A stretch of 64,000 bases of DNA, taken from positions 1 to 64,000 of the forward strand of contig CANGKZ010000009.1 of assembly GCA_947454705.1 (NCBI GenBank), in the 5' to 3' direction. This document shows positions 43,293 through 52,365 of the stretch, piece by piece. Each line of letters starts with the position of its first letter. The first letter of the stretch is position 1. Origin of the DNA: Verrucomicrobiota bacterium. Its GTDB lineage: Bacteria; Verrucomicrobiota; Verrucomicrobiia; Limisphaerales; UBA9464. The notes under the pieces are model-generated. The model saw nothing but the letters and a program-made list of their open reading frames with translations. It did no database searches and was not told where the DNA came from. A program made the position numbers and the translations under genes.

Positions 43293-45239
43293 ATGCAAAA
43301 CGCCGAAGCACAACCCGAGTCGCAGCCGAATTCAGCATCAACGCCGGCCAACGGATTTGAAGCTGCCAAGACGGAGGTCCAGCGGAAGACGTTGGACGAA
43401 CGTGCGCAGATGGATGAATTGATGCGCCTGCGCCATTCGTGCGCGCACATCCTCGCCACCGCCGTCCTCCGGCTCTGGCCCGATGCCATCCTCGACATCG
43501 GACCGCCCACCGCCGAGGGCTTCTACTACGATTTCGACCTCGCCCATCGCTTCACCCCTGACGATTTCCCGAAAATCGAGGAAGAGATGCGCAAGATCAC
43601 CAAGGAAAACCAGGTGTTCGAGAAGTCGGTCAAGACCCGCGCCGAAGCCCTCGCCTACTTCGAGTCCAAGGGACAGAAGTTCAAGGTGGAGCGTCTTGGC
43701 GACATCCCCGAGGGCGAGACCATCACCTTCTTCCAGAACGGCGAGTTCGTGGACCTCTGCGCAGGCCCGCACGTCATGCGCACCGGCAACGTGAAGCCCG
43801 GCGGCATCAAGATGCTCAAGGTCGCGAGCGCGTACTTCCGCGGCAACGAGAAGAACCCGCAGCTCCAGCGTCTCTACGGCACGGCCTTCAAGAACAAGGA
43901 GGAGTTGGACACGTGGCTCCAGATGCAGGAGGAGGCCAAGAAGCGCGATCATCGCAAGATCGGCGCCGAGATGGGCCTGTTCTCGTTCGACACTGAGTAT
44001 GTCGGCCCCGGTCTCGCCCTTTGGCTGCCGAAGGGCACCGTGCTGGTCGAGGAATTGGAGAAACTCGCCAAGGAAACTGAATTCCAGGCCGGCTACGTGC
44101 GCGTGAAGACGCCGCATCTCGCCAAGGAGAAGATGTACAAGACCTCCGGGCATTTGCCGTATTACGCGGAGTCGATGTTCCCGCCGATGGAGCTGAGCGA
44201 AAACGGCAAGAAGGAAGCCGCACCCGCGGCGGCCGATGGTGCCAACCCGGGAGCCGTCGTCGATGAAGGCATCGAGCGCTACTACCTCAAGGCGATGAAC
44301 TGCCCGCATCACCACCGCATTTTTGCGGCGGAACCGCGGAGCTATCGGGATCTGCCGTTGCGACTGGCGGAGTACGGCATGTGCTACCGATACGAGCAGT
44401 CCGGCGAATTGTTCGGCCTCATGCGCGTCCGCGCCATGAACATGAACGACGCGCACCTGTACTGCACCGCCGAGCAGTTCGCTGAAGAGTTTCGCGCGGT
44501 GAACGACATGTACCTGAAGTATTTCAAGATCTTCGGGCTCGATCGCTACCAGATGCGCTTCAGCACGCACGATCCCGCACGGCTCGGACAGAAGTTCGTC
44601 AACGAACCCGAGCTGTGGAAGAAGACCGAGGACATGGTGCGCCAGGTGCTGATTGAATCGGGCATCAACTACGTGGAGGTGCCGAACGAGGCCGCCTTCT
44701 ATGGTCCCAAGATTGATGTGCAGGTGTGGAGCGCGATCGGACGCGAGTTCACCATCGCCACCAACCAAGTTGACTTCGCGGTTCCGGCGCGGTTTGGCCT
44801 GACTTACCGTGACCGTGACAACACCGACAAGACGCCACTGTGCATCCATCGCGCGCCGCTGGGCACGCACGAGCGGTTCATCGGATTCCTCATCGAGCAC
44901 TACGCCGGAAATTTCCCGCTGTGGCTCGCGCCGGATCAGGTGCGTGTGCTGACGCTCAACGACGACGCACCGCTGGTGGAATACGCCAAGGGCATCGTGA
45001 ACGAACTGCGCGCGAACTTCGTGCGTGTGGAAGGCGACTTCAGCGCAAACCCGGTGAAGGCGAAGATCGCCGATGCCGAGAAGGCGAAGGTCCACACCAT
45101 GCTGGTGCTGGGCGGACGCGATCTGGAATCGGGACAGGTGAGCGTGCGTCTCCACAGCAAGGGACCGCAGGGCGCCAAGCCCCGTGCCGAAGTGATCGCC
45201 GAAATCCTGGCGAGCATCCGCGAACGCCGCGGGCACTGA
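43293..45239 (+). CDS. thrS: Threonyl-tRNA synthetase lacking the TGS domain
   Basis: 648 residues from the ATG at 43293; a GTG seven codons earlier is possible. The first ~45 residues are low complexity, and the N2 editing domain starts directly (RHSCAHILATAVLRLWPDA, with HxxxH and VDLCAGPHV). The catalytic core shows the zinc ligands Cys in MNCPHHH, His in NDAHLYC and His in CIHRAPLG, with a class-II motif 2 (YRYEQSGELFGLMRVRAM). An Ala-rich insert (KEAAPAAADGANPG) precedes the catalytic Cys. The C-terminal anticodon-binding domain is present (VRVLTLNDDAPLVEYAKG). No clear Shine-Dalgarno sequence precedes the ATG. Downstream is an R5 fragment. Confidence 0.95.
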   Translation: MQNAEAQPESQPNSASTPANGFEAAKTEVQRKTLDERAQMDELMRLRHSCAHILATAVLRLWPDAILDIGPPTAEGFYYDFDLAHRFTPDDFPKIEEEMRKITKENQVFEKSVKTRAEALAYFESKGQKFKVERLGDIPEGETITFFQNGEFVDLCAGPHVMRTGNVKPGGIKMLKVASAYFRGNEKNPQLQRLYGTAFKNKEELDTWLQMQEEAKKRDHRKIGAEMGLFSFDTEYVGPGLALWLPKGTVLVEELEKLAKETEFQAGYVRVKTPHLAKEKMYKTSGHLPYYAESMFPPMELSENGKKEAAPAAADGANPGAVVDEGIERYYLKAMNCPHHHRIFAAEPRSYRDLPLRLAEYGMCYRYEQSGELFGLMRVRAMNMNDAHLYCTAEQFAEEFRAVNDMYLKYFKIFGLDRYQMRFSTHDPARLGQKFVNEPELWKKTEDMVRQVLIESGINYVEVPNEAAFYGPKIDVQVWSAIGREFTIATNQVDFAVPARFGLTYRDRDNTDKTPLCIHRAPLGTHERFIGFLIEHYAGNFPLWLAPDQVRVLTLNDDAPLVEYAKGIVNELRANFVRVEGDFSANPVKAKIADAEKAKVHTMLVLGGRDLESGQVSVRLHSKGPQGAKPRAEVIAEILASIRERRGH

Positions 45240-45262
45240 CGCGCTTGGTTTGGAGCGCGGAG

Positions 45263-45345
45263 GGAAATCGACCGGTCGGTTTTTCTCCGCGCCCGATTTC
45301 AAAAGCGGTGTCGACGCTGCGCTCTGCCACCGCACTCCAAAAGGG
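45263..45345. repeat. Fragment of the R5 repeat family
   Basis: About 83 bp (GACCGGTCGG..., AAAGCGGTGTCGACGCTGCG, CCACCGCACTCCAAAAG) match the 5' part of the units at 17401-18000. It lies in the convergent spacer between thrS and the cysA-like gene and shows that the family is dispersed and not confined to the tandem array. Confidence 0.8.
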
Positions 45346-45356
45346 AGTTGCGGCGG

Positions 45357-46454
45357 TTAGATGCCTTCGGCGAGGGACACCAGCTGCGCCACCGGAACCT
45401 CGGCGGAGAGCGAGTCGCCTTCGCGCGAGAGCACGCGGTATTCCCGAATCTGGAAGCTGACTTCCGCCCCTTCCGCGATCCCCAGGCGGTTGAACTCTTC
45501 CTTGATGATGCGCGTGCGAATCGTGAGGCCACTCGGAGTTTCCAGCTCCAGTCGCAGCAGCACGCCCAGAAAGAAGATGTGCTTCAACGTGGCGCGATAC
45601 CGGTACTCGCCGAGCTGCGAGGAAATCTGCACCGCGTAGGGACGGAATCCGATCCGCAGCGTGTTGCCTTCCGGAACACCGTGGGTGGGGAAACTCAGCT
45701 CCGCCAGCCGCGCCTGTCCGTTTTGCACTTTCAATTCCAGCACGTTCAACACACCGATGAACCGGGCCACGAATTCATTCGCGGGCTTCTCGTACACATC
45801 GCGCGGGGTGCCGATTTGTTCGAGTTTGCCCCGGCTAAAGATCACGATCCGGTTGCTGACTTCGAGGGCTTCCTCCTGATCGTGGGTGACGAAGATGGTG
45901 GTGACGTTGAGCTCGTGGTGCAGGCGAACGAGCCATTCGCGGAGTTCCTGCCGGATCTTGGCATCGACCGCCCCGAACGGCTCGTCGAGCAGCAGCACGC
46001 TGGGCTTGGGGGCAAGCGCGCGGGCGATGGCCACGCGCTGACGTTGTCCGCCGGAGAGCTGATGCGGGTAGCGCGCGCCGAGGCCGTCGAGTCCGAACAG
46101 CTTCAGCAGTTCATCCACGCGCGCCTCGATGTCGGCAGTGCGCCATTTCTTGATCTTGAGTCCGAAGGCGATGTTCTCCCGCACCGACATGGTCTTGAAC
46201 AACGCATAGCCCTGGAACACGAAGCCGATGTTCCGTTTTTGGACACTGACGTCGTTCATGCGCTCGCCGCGGATGAAGAGGTCGCCGCCGGTCGGCGTTT
46301 CCAATCCGGCGATCATGCGCAGCACGGTGGTCTTGCCGCCGCCGCTGGGGCCGAGGAGCGCGACGAGTTCGCCTTCCTTCACGGTGAAGGTGACGCCCTC
46401 GACCGCCCGGACCTGGCCGAATTGCTTGGAGACGTTGCGAAGTTCGATGCTCAT
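45357..46454 (-). CDS. cysA: Sulfate/thiosulfate ABC transporter ATPase
   Basis: 365 residues from the ATG at 46454, whose ATGA overlaps the cysW stop. The frame is open upstream, but homology starts here (MSIELRNVSKQFGQVRAVEG). Walker A GPSGGGKTT (35-43), signature LSGGQRQR, Walker B VLLLDEPFGAVD and switch His in THDQEEA are all present. The C-terminal extension after residue ~235 resembles the TOBE/regulatory domain of CysA. It powers import of sulfate through CysT and CysW. Confidence 0.94.
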   Translation of the reverse strand: MSIELRNVSKQFGQVRAVEGVTFTVKEGELVALLGPSGGGKTTVLRMIAGLETPTGGDLFIRGERMNDVSVQKRNIGFVFQGYALFKTMSVRENIAFGLKIKKWRTADIEARVDELLKLFGLDGLGARYPHQLSGGQRQRVAIARALAPKPSVLLLDEPFGAVDAKIRQELREWLVRLHHELNVTTIFVTHDQEEALEVSNRIVIFSRGKLEQIGTPRDVYEKPANEFVARFIGVLNVLELKVQNGQARLAELSFPTHGVPEGNTLRIGFRPYAVQISSQLGEYRYRATLKHIFFLGVLLRLELETPSGLTIRTRIIKEEFNRLGIAEGAEVSFQIREYRVLSREGDSLSAEVPVAQLVSLAEGI

Positions 46455-47401
46455 GCGGCGGCGGCGGTGGAATCGGAGGGAGTGGAAGCTCTGGGGGGCG
46501 CGTCGGTGTCCTCGGCCTCGAGGGACACCGCCTGGGCGCGGGCGAGGTCGGCGGCCTGCCGGTGCTCGAGCCAGGTTTTGAGGCCCAGCGTGATCAACGC
46601 CAGCACGGCCAGCACGCTCGCGCTGGCGAAGGCGGCGGCCACGTCCTCGACATAAAGTTTTTCCACGCGGAGCGACAGCGTGTCGGTCATGCCGGTGATG
46701 TGTCCGCTCACCACGCTCACCGCGCCGAATTCGCCCATGGCGCGGGCGTTGCACAGGATGACGCCGTAGATCAGTCCCCACTTGATGCTGGGCATGGTGA
46801 CCTTCCAGAAGGTCTGCCATCCGCTCGCCCCGAGGGTTAGCGCCGCCTCCTCCTGGTCGCTGCCCTGGGCCTGCATCAGGGGAATCAGCTCACGCGCCAC
46901 AAACGGAAAGGTCACGAACACGGTGGCCAGCACGATGCCGGGAACGGCGAAGATGATTTTGATGTCGTGATCCAGCAGCCATTCGCCCAGGTAACCCTGG
47001 AGACCGAAGAGCACGACGTAGATCAATCCTGATACCACGGGCGACACGCTGAACGGGAGGTCGATGAGCGTGAGCAGGAGGGCCTTGCCGGTGAAATCGA
47101 ACTTGGCGATGAGCCAGGCCGCCACCACGCCGAACACCAGGTTAAGCGGCACGGCGATGATTGCGACGGTGAGGGTGAGGACGATGGCCGACTGCGTGTC
47201 GGGATTCACCAGGGCCTTGATGTAGTGCGCGTAGCCCTTGGAGAAGGCCTGCGCGAACACATTGGCCAGCGGAAGCAGGAGGAACAGACCCGAGAACAAC
47301 AACGCGATCCCGATCAGCACGGCACGCACCCATGGCGATTCCTCCGTCCCACGCTGGGAGCGGGAGATTCGGTTCAATCGGGATTTCGCGGCGGAGGCCA
47401 T
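46451..47401 (-). CDS. cysW: Sulfate ABC transporter permease
   Basis: 316 residues. About six membrane segments, with the EAA loop that contacts the ATPase visible as EEAALTLGASGWQTFWKVTM. ARAMGEFGAVSVVSGHITG is characteristic of CysW. The last 45 residues are hydrophilic and Ala-rich (from EHRQAADLARAQ), an unusual tail. Overlaps cysA by 4 nt and follows cysT after 61 nt. Confidence 0.94.
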   Translation of the reverse strand: MASAAKSRLNRISRSQRGTEESPWVRAVLIGIALLFSGLFLLLPLANVFAQAFSKGYAHYIKALVNPDTQSAIVLTLTVAIIAVPLNLVFGVVAAWLIAKFDFTGKALLLTLIDLPFSVSPVVSGLIYVVLFGLQGYLGEWLLDHDIKIIFAVPGIVLATVFVTFPFVARELIPLMQAQGSDQEEAALTLGASGWQTFWKVTMPSIKWGLIYGVILCNARAMGEFGAVSVVSGHITGMTDTLSLRVEKLYVEDVAAAFASASVLAVLALITLGLKTWLEHRQAADLARAQAVSLEAEDTDAPPRASTPSDSTAAAA

Positions 47402-47462
47402 GAGCGGTTCGGAGATCGAAGTTCGGAGATCGGAGATCGAGTTTTAAGAGGCGGTGTGGGTT

Positions 47463-48290
47463 CTAGTTCTGGAAGCGGGAAGCCCAGCGTTCGAGCAGGT
47501 TGATTCCGATCAGGAGAACGAAGGAGAACAGCAGCATGACCACGGCAATGGCCATGGCTCCGGTGTAGTCGTATTCCTCAAGTCGTAGGAAGATGAGCAG
47601 TGGGGTGATTTCCGATTCGCTGTGCTTGTTGCCGGCGATGAACACGACCGATCCGTATTCCCCGATGGCGCGCGCGAAAGAGAGGGCGAACCCGGTCAGC
47701 AATGCCGGCATGAGGGTGGGGAGCACCACCGACCAGAAGGTCCGGAGACGTCCGGCTCCAAGGGTGGCGGCGGCTTCTTCAACTTCGCGTTCGAGGTTTT
47801 CGAGCACCGGTTGAAGCGTTCGGACAATGAACGGCATGCCGATGAAGGTGAGGGCCACGATCACGCCGAGCGAGGTGTAGGCGACCTTGATTCCCATGGG
47901 GACGAGGAATTGTCCGAGCCATCCGCGTTCGGAAAAAAGATCCGCCAGGGTGAGGCCGGCGACCGCGGTGGGAAGTGCGAACGGGAAATCGACCAGGGCA
48001 TCGAGGAGACGCCGGCCCGGGAAGGTGTACCGGGTGAGCACCCAGGCCAGGAGGGTGCCGAAGATGGCGTTGATGACCGCGGCGATGAACGAAGCGCCGA
48101 AGGTCAGCTTGTACGACGCGACCGCCCGGGTGGAGGTGGCGAGTTTCCAGAAATCCTCAAAGCCGATGTGCGTGACCACGCGGAAAAACAGCGCGCCCAG
48201 CGGAATCAGCACGATCAGCGACAGGTAGAACACCGTGTAGCCGAGCGAGAGTCCGAAGCCGGGGAGGGGACTGGGTTTCTTGAAGGCCAT
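47463..48290 (-). CDS. cysT: Sulfate ABC transporter permease
   Basis: 275 residues, about six membrane segments. PLPGFGLSLGYTVFYLSLIV at the start and RAIGEYGSVVFIAGNKHSES near the end are typical of CysT (CysU). The EAA loop is VEEAAATLGAGRLRTFWSVV. With cysW it forms the channel. The 200 nt before the start separate it from the M14-like gene and contain a large hairpin, so it may have its own promoter. Confidence 0.94.
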   Translation of the reverse strand: MAFKKPSPLPGFGLSLGYTVFYLSLIVLIPLGALFFRVVTHIGFEDFWKLATSTRAVASYKLTFGASFIAAVINAIFGTLLAWVLTRYTFPGRRLLDALVDFPFALPTAVAGLTLADLFSERGWLGQFLVPMGIKVAYTSLGVIVALTFIGMPFIVRTLQPVLENLEREVEEAAATLGAGRLRTFWSVVLPTLMPALLTGFALSFARAIGEYGSVVFIAGNKHSESEITPLLIFLRLEEYDYTGAMAIAVVMLLFSFVLLIGINLLERWASRFQN

Positions 48291-48424
48291 TACTTCGCGT
48301 CGCAGGTATGCAAAATCAATTTTGGTTCAATCCGGTCCGCCGCAGGTCGTTGGCGCTGCGTTGCGTTGCTTCGATTTGTGCGGAGACCGGCCGGAAATCC
48401 CAGCGCATCGCCCGGGTAAAAGCG

Positions 48425-48471
48425 AGCCCCAAAAGGGCCCCAACCGATTGGCATTGGGGCGCTTTGGGGCT
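48425..48471. other. Long imperfect hairpin inside the sulfate operon
   Basis: AGCCCCAAAAGGGCCCCAA (48425-48443) pairs with TTGGGGCGCTTTGGGGCT (48454-48471), nearly 18 bp with one or two irregularities. It lies 20 nt downstream of the M14-like stop codon (48491) on the minus strand. A short CGCTTTTA follows, so it could act as a partial terminator or an mRNA-stabilising structure between the two halves of the operon. Confidence 0.55.
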
Positions 48472-48490
48472 GTGGGTTGTTGGAGCGGGA

Positions 48491-49324
48491 TCAGATGTTC
48501 TGCGCGACCGCCTGGAGGTATCGGTACTCGGTAAGGATGGTTTCCAGCGCGGCCGTCAGGGCATCGACCTGGCGGTGCAGCGGGGACTTCTGCGGCGTCT
48601 CCAGGGTCAGTTCAAACGGAGGGTAGTCCAGATTTGGAACCGACCGGAGCATGCCGCGGTAGCCGTCGTCGATGATCCCCGCATTGGCCCTGAAGCCGTC
48701 GATGACCGGACGGTGGTTGCGCGGGAGATAGCGTCCCGCGGCCTGCAGCGCGGGTTCGAGCAGGTTGCGGCTCAGGACGTCGCCGCCCACGAACCCGTAC
48801 AGACCATCGCTCGTGTCATCGCTGTGCAGTGTGACGATTCCGTGGAAGGCCTGCATCCAGATCTCGGATTCGAGGAACCGCACTTCCGGGTGCGACGACT
48901 GCTTCCAGAACTCGCGGTTCAGGTCCACGCCCGCGCGGCTTTGGCGCGTGTTGTCTTCGAATCCAGTCGGATTGCAGACCGGATAGATGAACAGCGCGTA
49001 GCCGGTGGCCAGTTCCGGGTTGCGATCCAGCAGGGTGAGGAATCGCACCAGGGCGAGCGCGCCTTCCGGTTCATCCCCGTGGATGGAGGCAAAGATCCCC
49101 AGCCGCAGCGTGTCGCCGCCTCCCTTGGGTCCCGCGAACAAATAACGGGGCAGGGAGTAAGTCTCCTCGCCATGCGTGAACCGGGCCGCGGATTTGCCGA
49201 TGAGGTGTCGCGACGACTCGGTAAGCCGGTCGATCGGGGCCAGCAAGCGGTCAAGCGATCGGCGACCGGGACGGGTGCTGGTGGCGACCGTTGCGGGCGT
49301 CGGTGCGGTTTGCGTGGAGGACAT
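48491..49324 (-). CDS. M14-like amidohydrolase (succinylglutamate desuccinylase/aspartoacylase family)
   Basis: 277 residues. FASIHGDEPEGALALVRFL holds the zinc ligands His and Glu; DLNREFW and TLHSDDTSDG supply further conserved residues (the third zinc His), and FELTLETP contains a Glu in the catalytic position. No signal peptide. The family hydrolyses N-acyl amino acids or peptide bonds. It lies inside the sulfate-uptake operon, 45 nt after sbp, where such a gene is not usual, and its function there is unexplained. Confidence 0.8.
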   Translation of the reverse strand: MSSTQTAPTPATVATSTRPGRRSLDRLLAPIDRLTESSRHLIGKSAARFTHGEETYSLPRYLFAGPKGGGDTLRLGIFASIHGDEPEGALALVRFLTLLDRNPELATGYALFIYPVCNPTGFEDNTRQSRAGVDLNREFWKQSSHPEVRFLESEIWMQAFHGIVTLHSDDTSDGLYGFVGGDVLSRNLLEPALQAAGRYLPRNHRPVIDGFRANAGIIDDGYRGMLRSVPNLDYPPFELTLETPQKSPLHRQVDALTAALETILTEYRYLQAVAQNI

Positions 49325-49369
49325 GGCGGGGAAGAGAGGCTGGGGATGAATCGATCGTCAGGGAGTCGA

Positions 49370-50380
49370 TCAGGGCTTGTTCAGCTGATCGAACACGCCG
49401 CCGTCGGCGAAGTGAGTCTTCTGCGCCTGTTTCCAACCGCCGAAGACCTCGGCGATGGTGAAGAGCTTCAACGAGGTGAAGGTCACGCCGGCCTTGGTCG
49501 CAGCGGCGGCGTTGCGCGGACGGTAGTGGTTTCGGGCGATGAGCTCCTGTCCGGCGTCGGAATACAGGTACTCGAGATACGCCTTGGCCACGGCCTCGGT
49601 TCCGTGGCGCTTGGCCACGCGGTCCACGACCGACACGGGAGGTTCGGCCAGGATGCTCTCGCTCGGCACGATGATCTCAAACTTGTCCTTCCCGAATTCC
49701 GCGAGTGCGAGAATGGCCTCGTTTTCCCAGCCCACCAGCACGTCGCCGATTTCGCGTTGCGCAAAGGTGGTGGTTGCACCGCGGGCGCCGGTGTCGAGCA
49801 CCGGGGCGTTCTTGTAGAATTTGGCCACGTACTCGCGGGCCTTGGCTTCGTCGCCGCCGTTGCGGTGCAGCGCGGTTCCGTAGGCGGCGAGGTAGGTCCA
49901 GCGGGCGCCACCAGAGGTCTTCGGGTTGGCGGGAATGATTCCGATGCCGGGCTTCACGAGGTCTTCCCAGTCGCGGATGCCCTTGGGGTTTCCCTTCCGC
50001 ACGAGGAACACGATGGTGGAAGTGTACGGGGAGCTGTTGTTCGGGAGGCGCGTCTGCCAGTCCGCGGGCAGCAGGCGTCCGCGTTCAGAGATGGCGTCGA
50101 TGTCATACGCGAGGGCCAGGGTCACCACGTCGGCATCGAGACCATCGATCACCGAGCGGGCCTGTTTGCCGGAGCCGCCGTGCGATTGCCGGACGGTGAC
50201 GGTGTCCCCGGTCTTGGCCTTCCAATAGGCTTGGAACGCCTTGTTGTAATCGGTGTAGAGCTCGCGGGTGGGATCGTAGGAAACGTTCAGCAGGGTGATG
50301 TCCTTGGCGAACGCTCCCGCGATCGAAACGGAGACCAGCGCGGCGAGGGTGAGTTGACGGAGGAATCGGGTGGGATTCAT
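49370..50380 (-). CDS. sbp: Sulfate-binding periplasmic protein
   Basis: 336 residues from the ATG at 50380, opening a signal peptide ([20 protein letters not shown], cleavage near AFA at 25). [14 protein letters not shown] is the family signature; [16 protein letters not shown] and [17 protein letters not shown] form the anion-binding site. Homology to Sbp/CysP is good; the choice between sulfate and thiosulfate cannot be made. It lies between the porin gene and the rest of the transporter. Confidence 0.95.
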   Translation of the reverse strand: MNPTRFLRQLTLAALVSVSIAGAFAKDITLLNVSYDPTRELYTDYNKAFQAYWKAKTGDTVTVRQSHGGSGKQARSVIDGLDADVVTLALAYDIDAISERGRLLPADWQTRLPNNSSPYTSTIVFLVRKGNPKGIRDWEDLVKPGIGIIPANPKTSGGARWTYLAAYGTALHRNGGDEAKAREYVAKFYKNAPVLDTGARGATTTFAQREIGDVLVGWENEAILALAEFGKDKFEIIVPSESILAEPPVSVVDRVAKRHGTEAVAKAYLEYLYSDAGQELIARNHYRPRNAAAATKAGVTFTSLKLFTIAEVFGGWKQAQKTHFADGGVFDQLNKP

Positions 50381-50435
50381 GGCAGTGGGAACTCTGGAGA
50401 TTGCGTGGATCAAAAAAGATACGGTTCGGTTCGAA

Positions 50436-51971
50436 TCAGAAGGCGACCTGGAATCGGGTGAGGATGAGATTCTCGGAGCGCTTGTCGCCGGTGGCGCCGT
50501 TGCCGCCGTCGTAGTCGGTGAGCGTGTAGTTGACCGAGGCGCGGAAGATGCGGTTGGGGTACCAGTTCAGGCCGACGGTGACGGCATGGGCTGCGTGCGG
50601 GGACTTGGTCGGATCAGCAAAGGTGCCGAAGGCTGCGGAATCAATGTCCAATTCCGAGTACCGGGCGACGACTTCGAAGGCGCCCCAGTTGCCTTCCGCG
50701 GGGTTCAGGTTGTGGCGCGGGGTGACGCTCTTGTAGCTCGAGGCCTCGCCGGTCAGCACGTAGCTCACGGCCACCTGCCAGGCGGTGTTGTCGAGGTAGG
50801 CGAACTTGAACGGATTCGCCGCGGTGCCGTTGCCGGCGCGGTAGCGTTGGTCGGACACAGCGTACTCGCCGAGCACACCGAACGAGCGGAAGTAGTAGTA
50901 GCCCTGCGGCGAGAGGCGCCAGTGCGGTCCGTCGGTGACCACGCCGGTGGTGTCACCCGCGATGCCGGACTTGTAGGTGAACCACGCCTGCTGGCTGTCG
51001 GAGACGTAGGTGCCGCGGCCGCCGTTGGGGAGATTCGATGCGGTCTCCGCATTGCCGTAGCTGCCGCCCAATCCGACGCCGAGCCCCTGGATCCATTCGT
51101 TGCTGCTGGTGGCGAAGGGATGGGAGAAGACGCGTCCGGCGAATTCCTTTTTGCCTTCGATGTCGGTGTTGTTGGCGCTGGTGGCGTCGGAGGAACCGTT
51201 GAACACGCCGGCCGCATACGAGAGGCGTCCGTCGAAGAAATCCCCCGAAGCCTGGAATCCGATGTCGCGGTTGGGAATCAGCTGGGAGGGAAGGGCGCTC
51301 TCGATGAACGAGCGGTCGCGATCCGATTGCAGAACCTCGAGGCCCACAGGCGACTTGAATTTGCCGGCCTTCAACGAAAGCGCGGGGGAGACGCGATACG
51401 ACACATTGGCGTCGAGAATCGTGGGCGACTGCGCGGTTGCGCTTCCGCCGCCAAACTCGGTGACCAGCTGGTAGTCAAAGTCGCGGAAGAAGGTGCCCTC
51501 GGAAATCAACCGGGCGCGGCGCAGGAGGAAGGTCTCGGCCGGGGTGCCGCCGCCGTTGTTGATGAGCCAGCGGGTGTCGGCCTGGACCAGTCCGCGGAGC
51601 TTGAAGACGAAATTCGTATCGGCCGACCGAACCTGAAAGCCCTGGGCACCGATGGAAACGACCGGAGCGGTCTGCGCCTTTTCCGCGGCAGCTTCTGTGG
51701 ACAGTTCATTTTGGCGCTTCAGCACCTTCACCTGCTGCTGGAGGTCTTGAACCGCGGCGTCCGTCTTGGAGGACGAAGTGGAGGACGTAGAAGCAGAAGC
51801 GGTGGAAGACGGGTGCTCGAGATTGGCAACCTTGTGCTCGAGTTCTTCGATGCGCTTCAACAGGGCCGCAATCGTGGCGGCCTGGTCGTCGGCTCCAAGA
51901 GCAGCGAAGGGCGCGGAGGCGACCAGCGAAGCCAGAACTGCGCTGGAGAGGAGACGGGAGGAGGGATTCAT
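50436..51971 (-). CDS. OprP/OprO-type outer-membrane porin with N-terminal coiled coil
   Basis: 511 residues with a signal peptide ([20 protein letters not shown]). Residues ~28-105 form a coiled coil ([19 protein letters not shown]) interrupted by a Ser/Thr run, as in porins that trimerise through periplasmic helices. From ~110 on it is a beta-barrel ([49 protein letters not shown]), ending in a terminal Phe ([10 protein letters not shown]), the usual outer-membrane signal. Members of the family bind phosphate or other anions. As first gene of the sulfate operon it may take up sulfate (inference). Confidence 0.85.
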   Translation of the reverse strand: MNPSSRLLSSAVLASLVASAPFAALGADDQAATIAALLKRIEELEHKVANLEHPSSTASASTSSTSSSKTDAAVQDLQQQVKVLKRQNELSTEAAAEKAQTAPVVSIGAQGFQVRSADTNFVFKLRGLVQADTRWLINNGGGTPAETFLLRRARLISEGTFFRDFDYQLVTEFGGGSATAQSPTILDANVSYRVSPALSLKAGKFKSPVGLEVLQSDRDRSFIESALPSQLIPNRDIGFQASGDFFDGRLSYAAGVFNGSSDATSANNTDIEGKKEFAGRVFSHPFATSSNEWIQGLGVGLGGSYGNAETASNLPNGGRGTYVSDSQQAWFTYKSGIAGDTTGVVTDGPHWRLSPQGYYYFRSFGVLGEYAVSDQRYRAGNGTAANPFKFAYLDNTAWQVAVSYVLTGEASSYKSVTPRHNLNPAEGNWGAFEVVARYSELDIDSAAFGTFADPTKSPHAAHAVTVGLNWYPNRIFRASVNYTLTDYDGGNGATGDKRSENLILTRFQVAF

Positions 51972-52365
51972 CAGAAACGTGCCGGGGAAGGCTCAGTGTT
52001 TTGGAGAGCAGGGCGTTGATTCGCCCCGATGACGCGCGGCAGCACCGCCAACCGGATTGCCGGAATGGATCGGATTTTGATGAGGTGTGCTTGCGTCACG
52101 GGATCAATTTGTCTGTAAACATCTAGTAAGTAAATAGGAGAACAATAATTGATGTAAGTTAATTGTTTTAAGCGGTTAAGGAAATGGTCTGAATTGCATT
52201 TTTAAAAGTCTGTAGGTGAATCTCTTGTGATTCCCTGCTTCCAAAGCGCGATTTGCTTTGGAAGCAGTGGGGTGGAATTGATGCAGGGTGATGCGGGAAA
52301 ATGGCTTCCGCATGAATTCCCCCTTCCGTCCCTCGGCGGGCTCGCGATAGTGGGTGTGGCAAACC
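51972..52365. promoter_or_regulatory. AT-rich control region between the porin and propeller genes
   Basis: 394 nt between divergent genes. The part 52090-52210 is much richer in A+T than the surroundings and is the best place for the minus-strand promoter of the sulfate operon. The perfect inverted repeat at 52235-52267 lies on the side of the plus-strand gene. I could not assign -35/-10 boxes or a SAM-type riboswitch with confidence. Confidence 0.5.
52235..52267. other. Perfect 13-bp inverted repeat
   Basis: CTGCTTCCAAAGC (52235-52247) and GCTTTGGAAGCAG (52255-52267) pair perfectly around a 7-nt loop. There is no T-run on either strand. It is about 100 nt upstream of the propeller gene and 260 nt from the porin start. 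Could be an operator or an RNA hairpin in the 5' leader. Confidence 0.6.

Noticed and set aside
43338-45335. 665-residue frame antisense to thrS
   Set aside because: Shadow frame; the composition follows from thrS codon use on the other strand.
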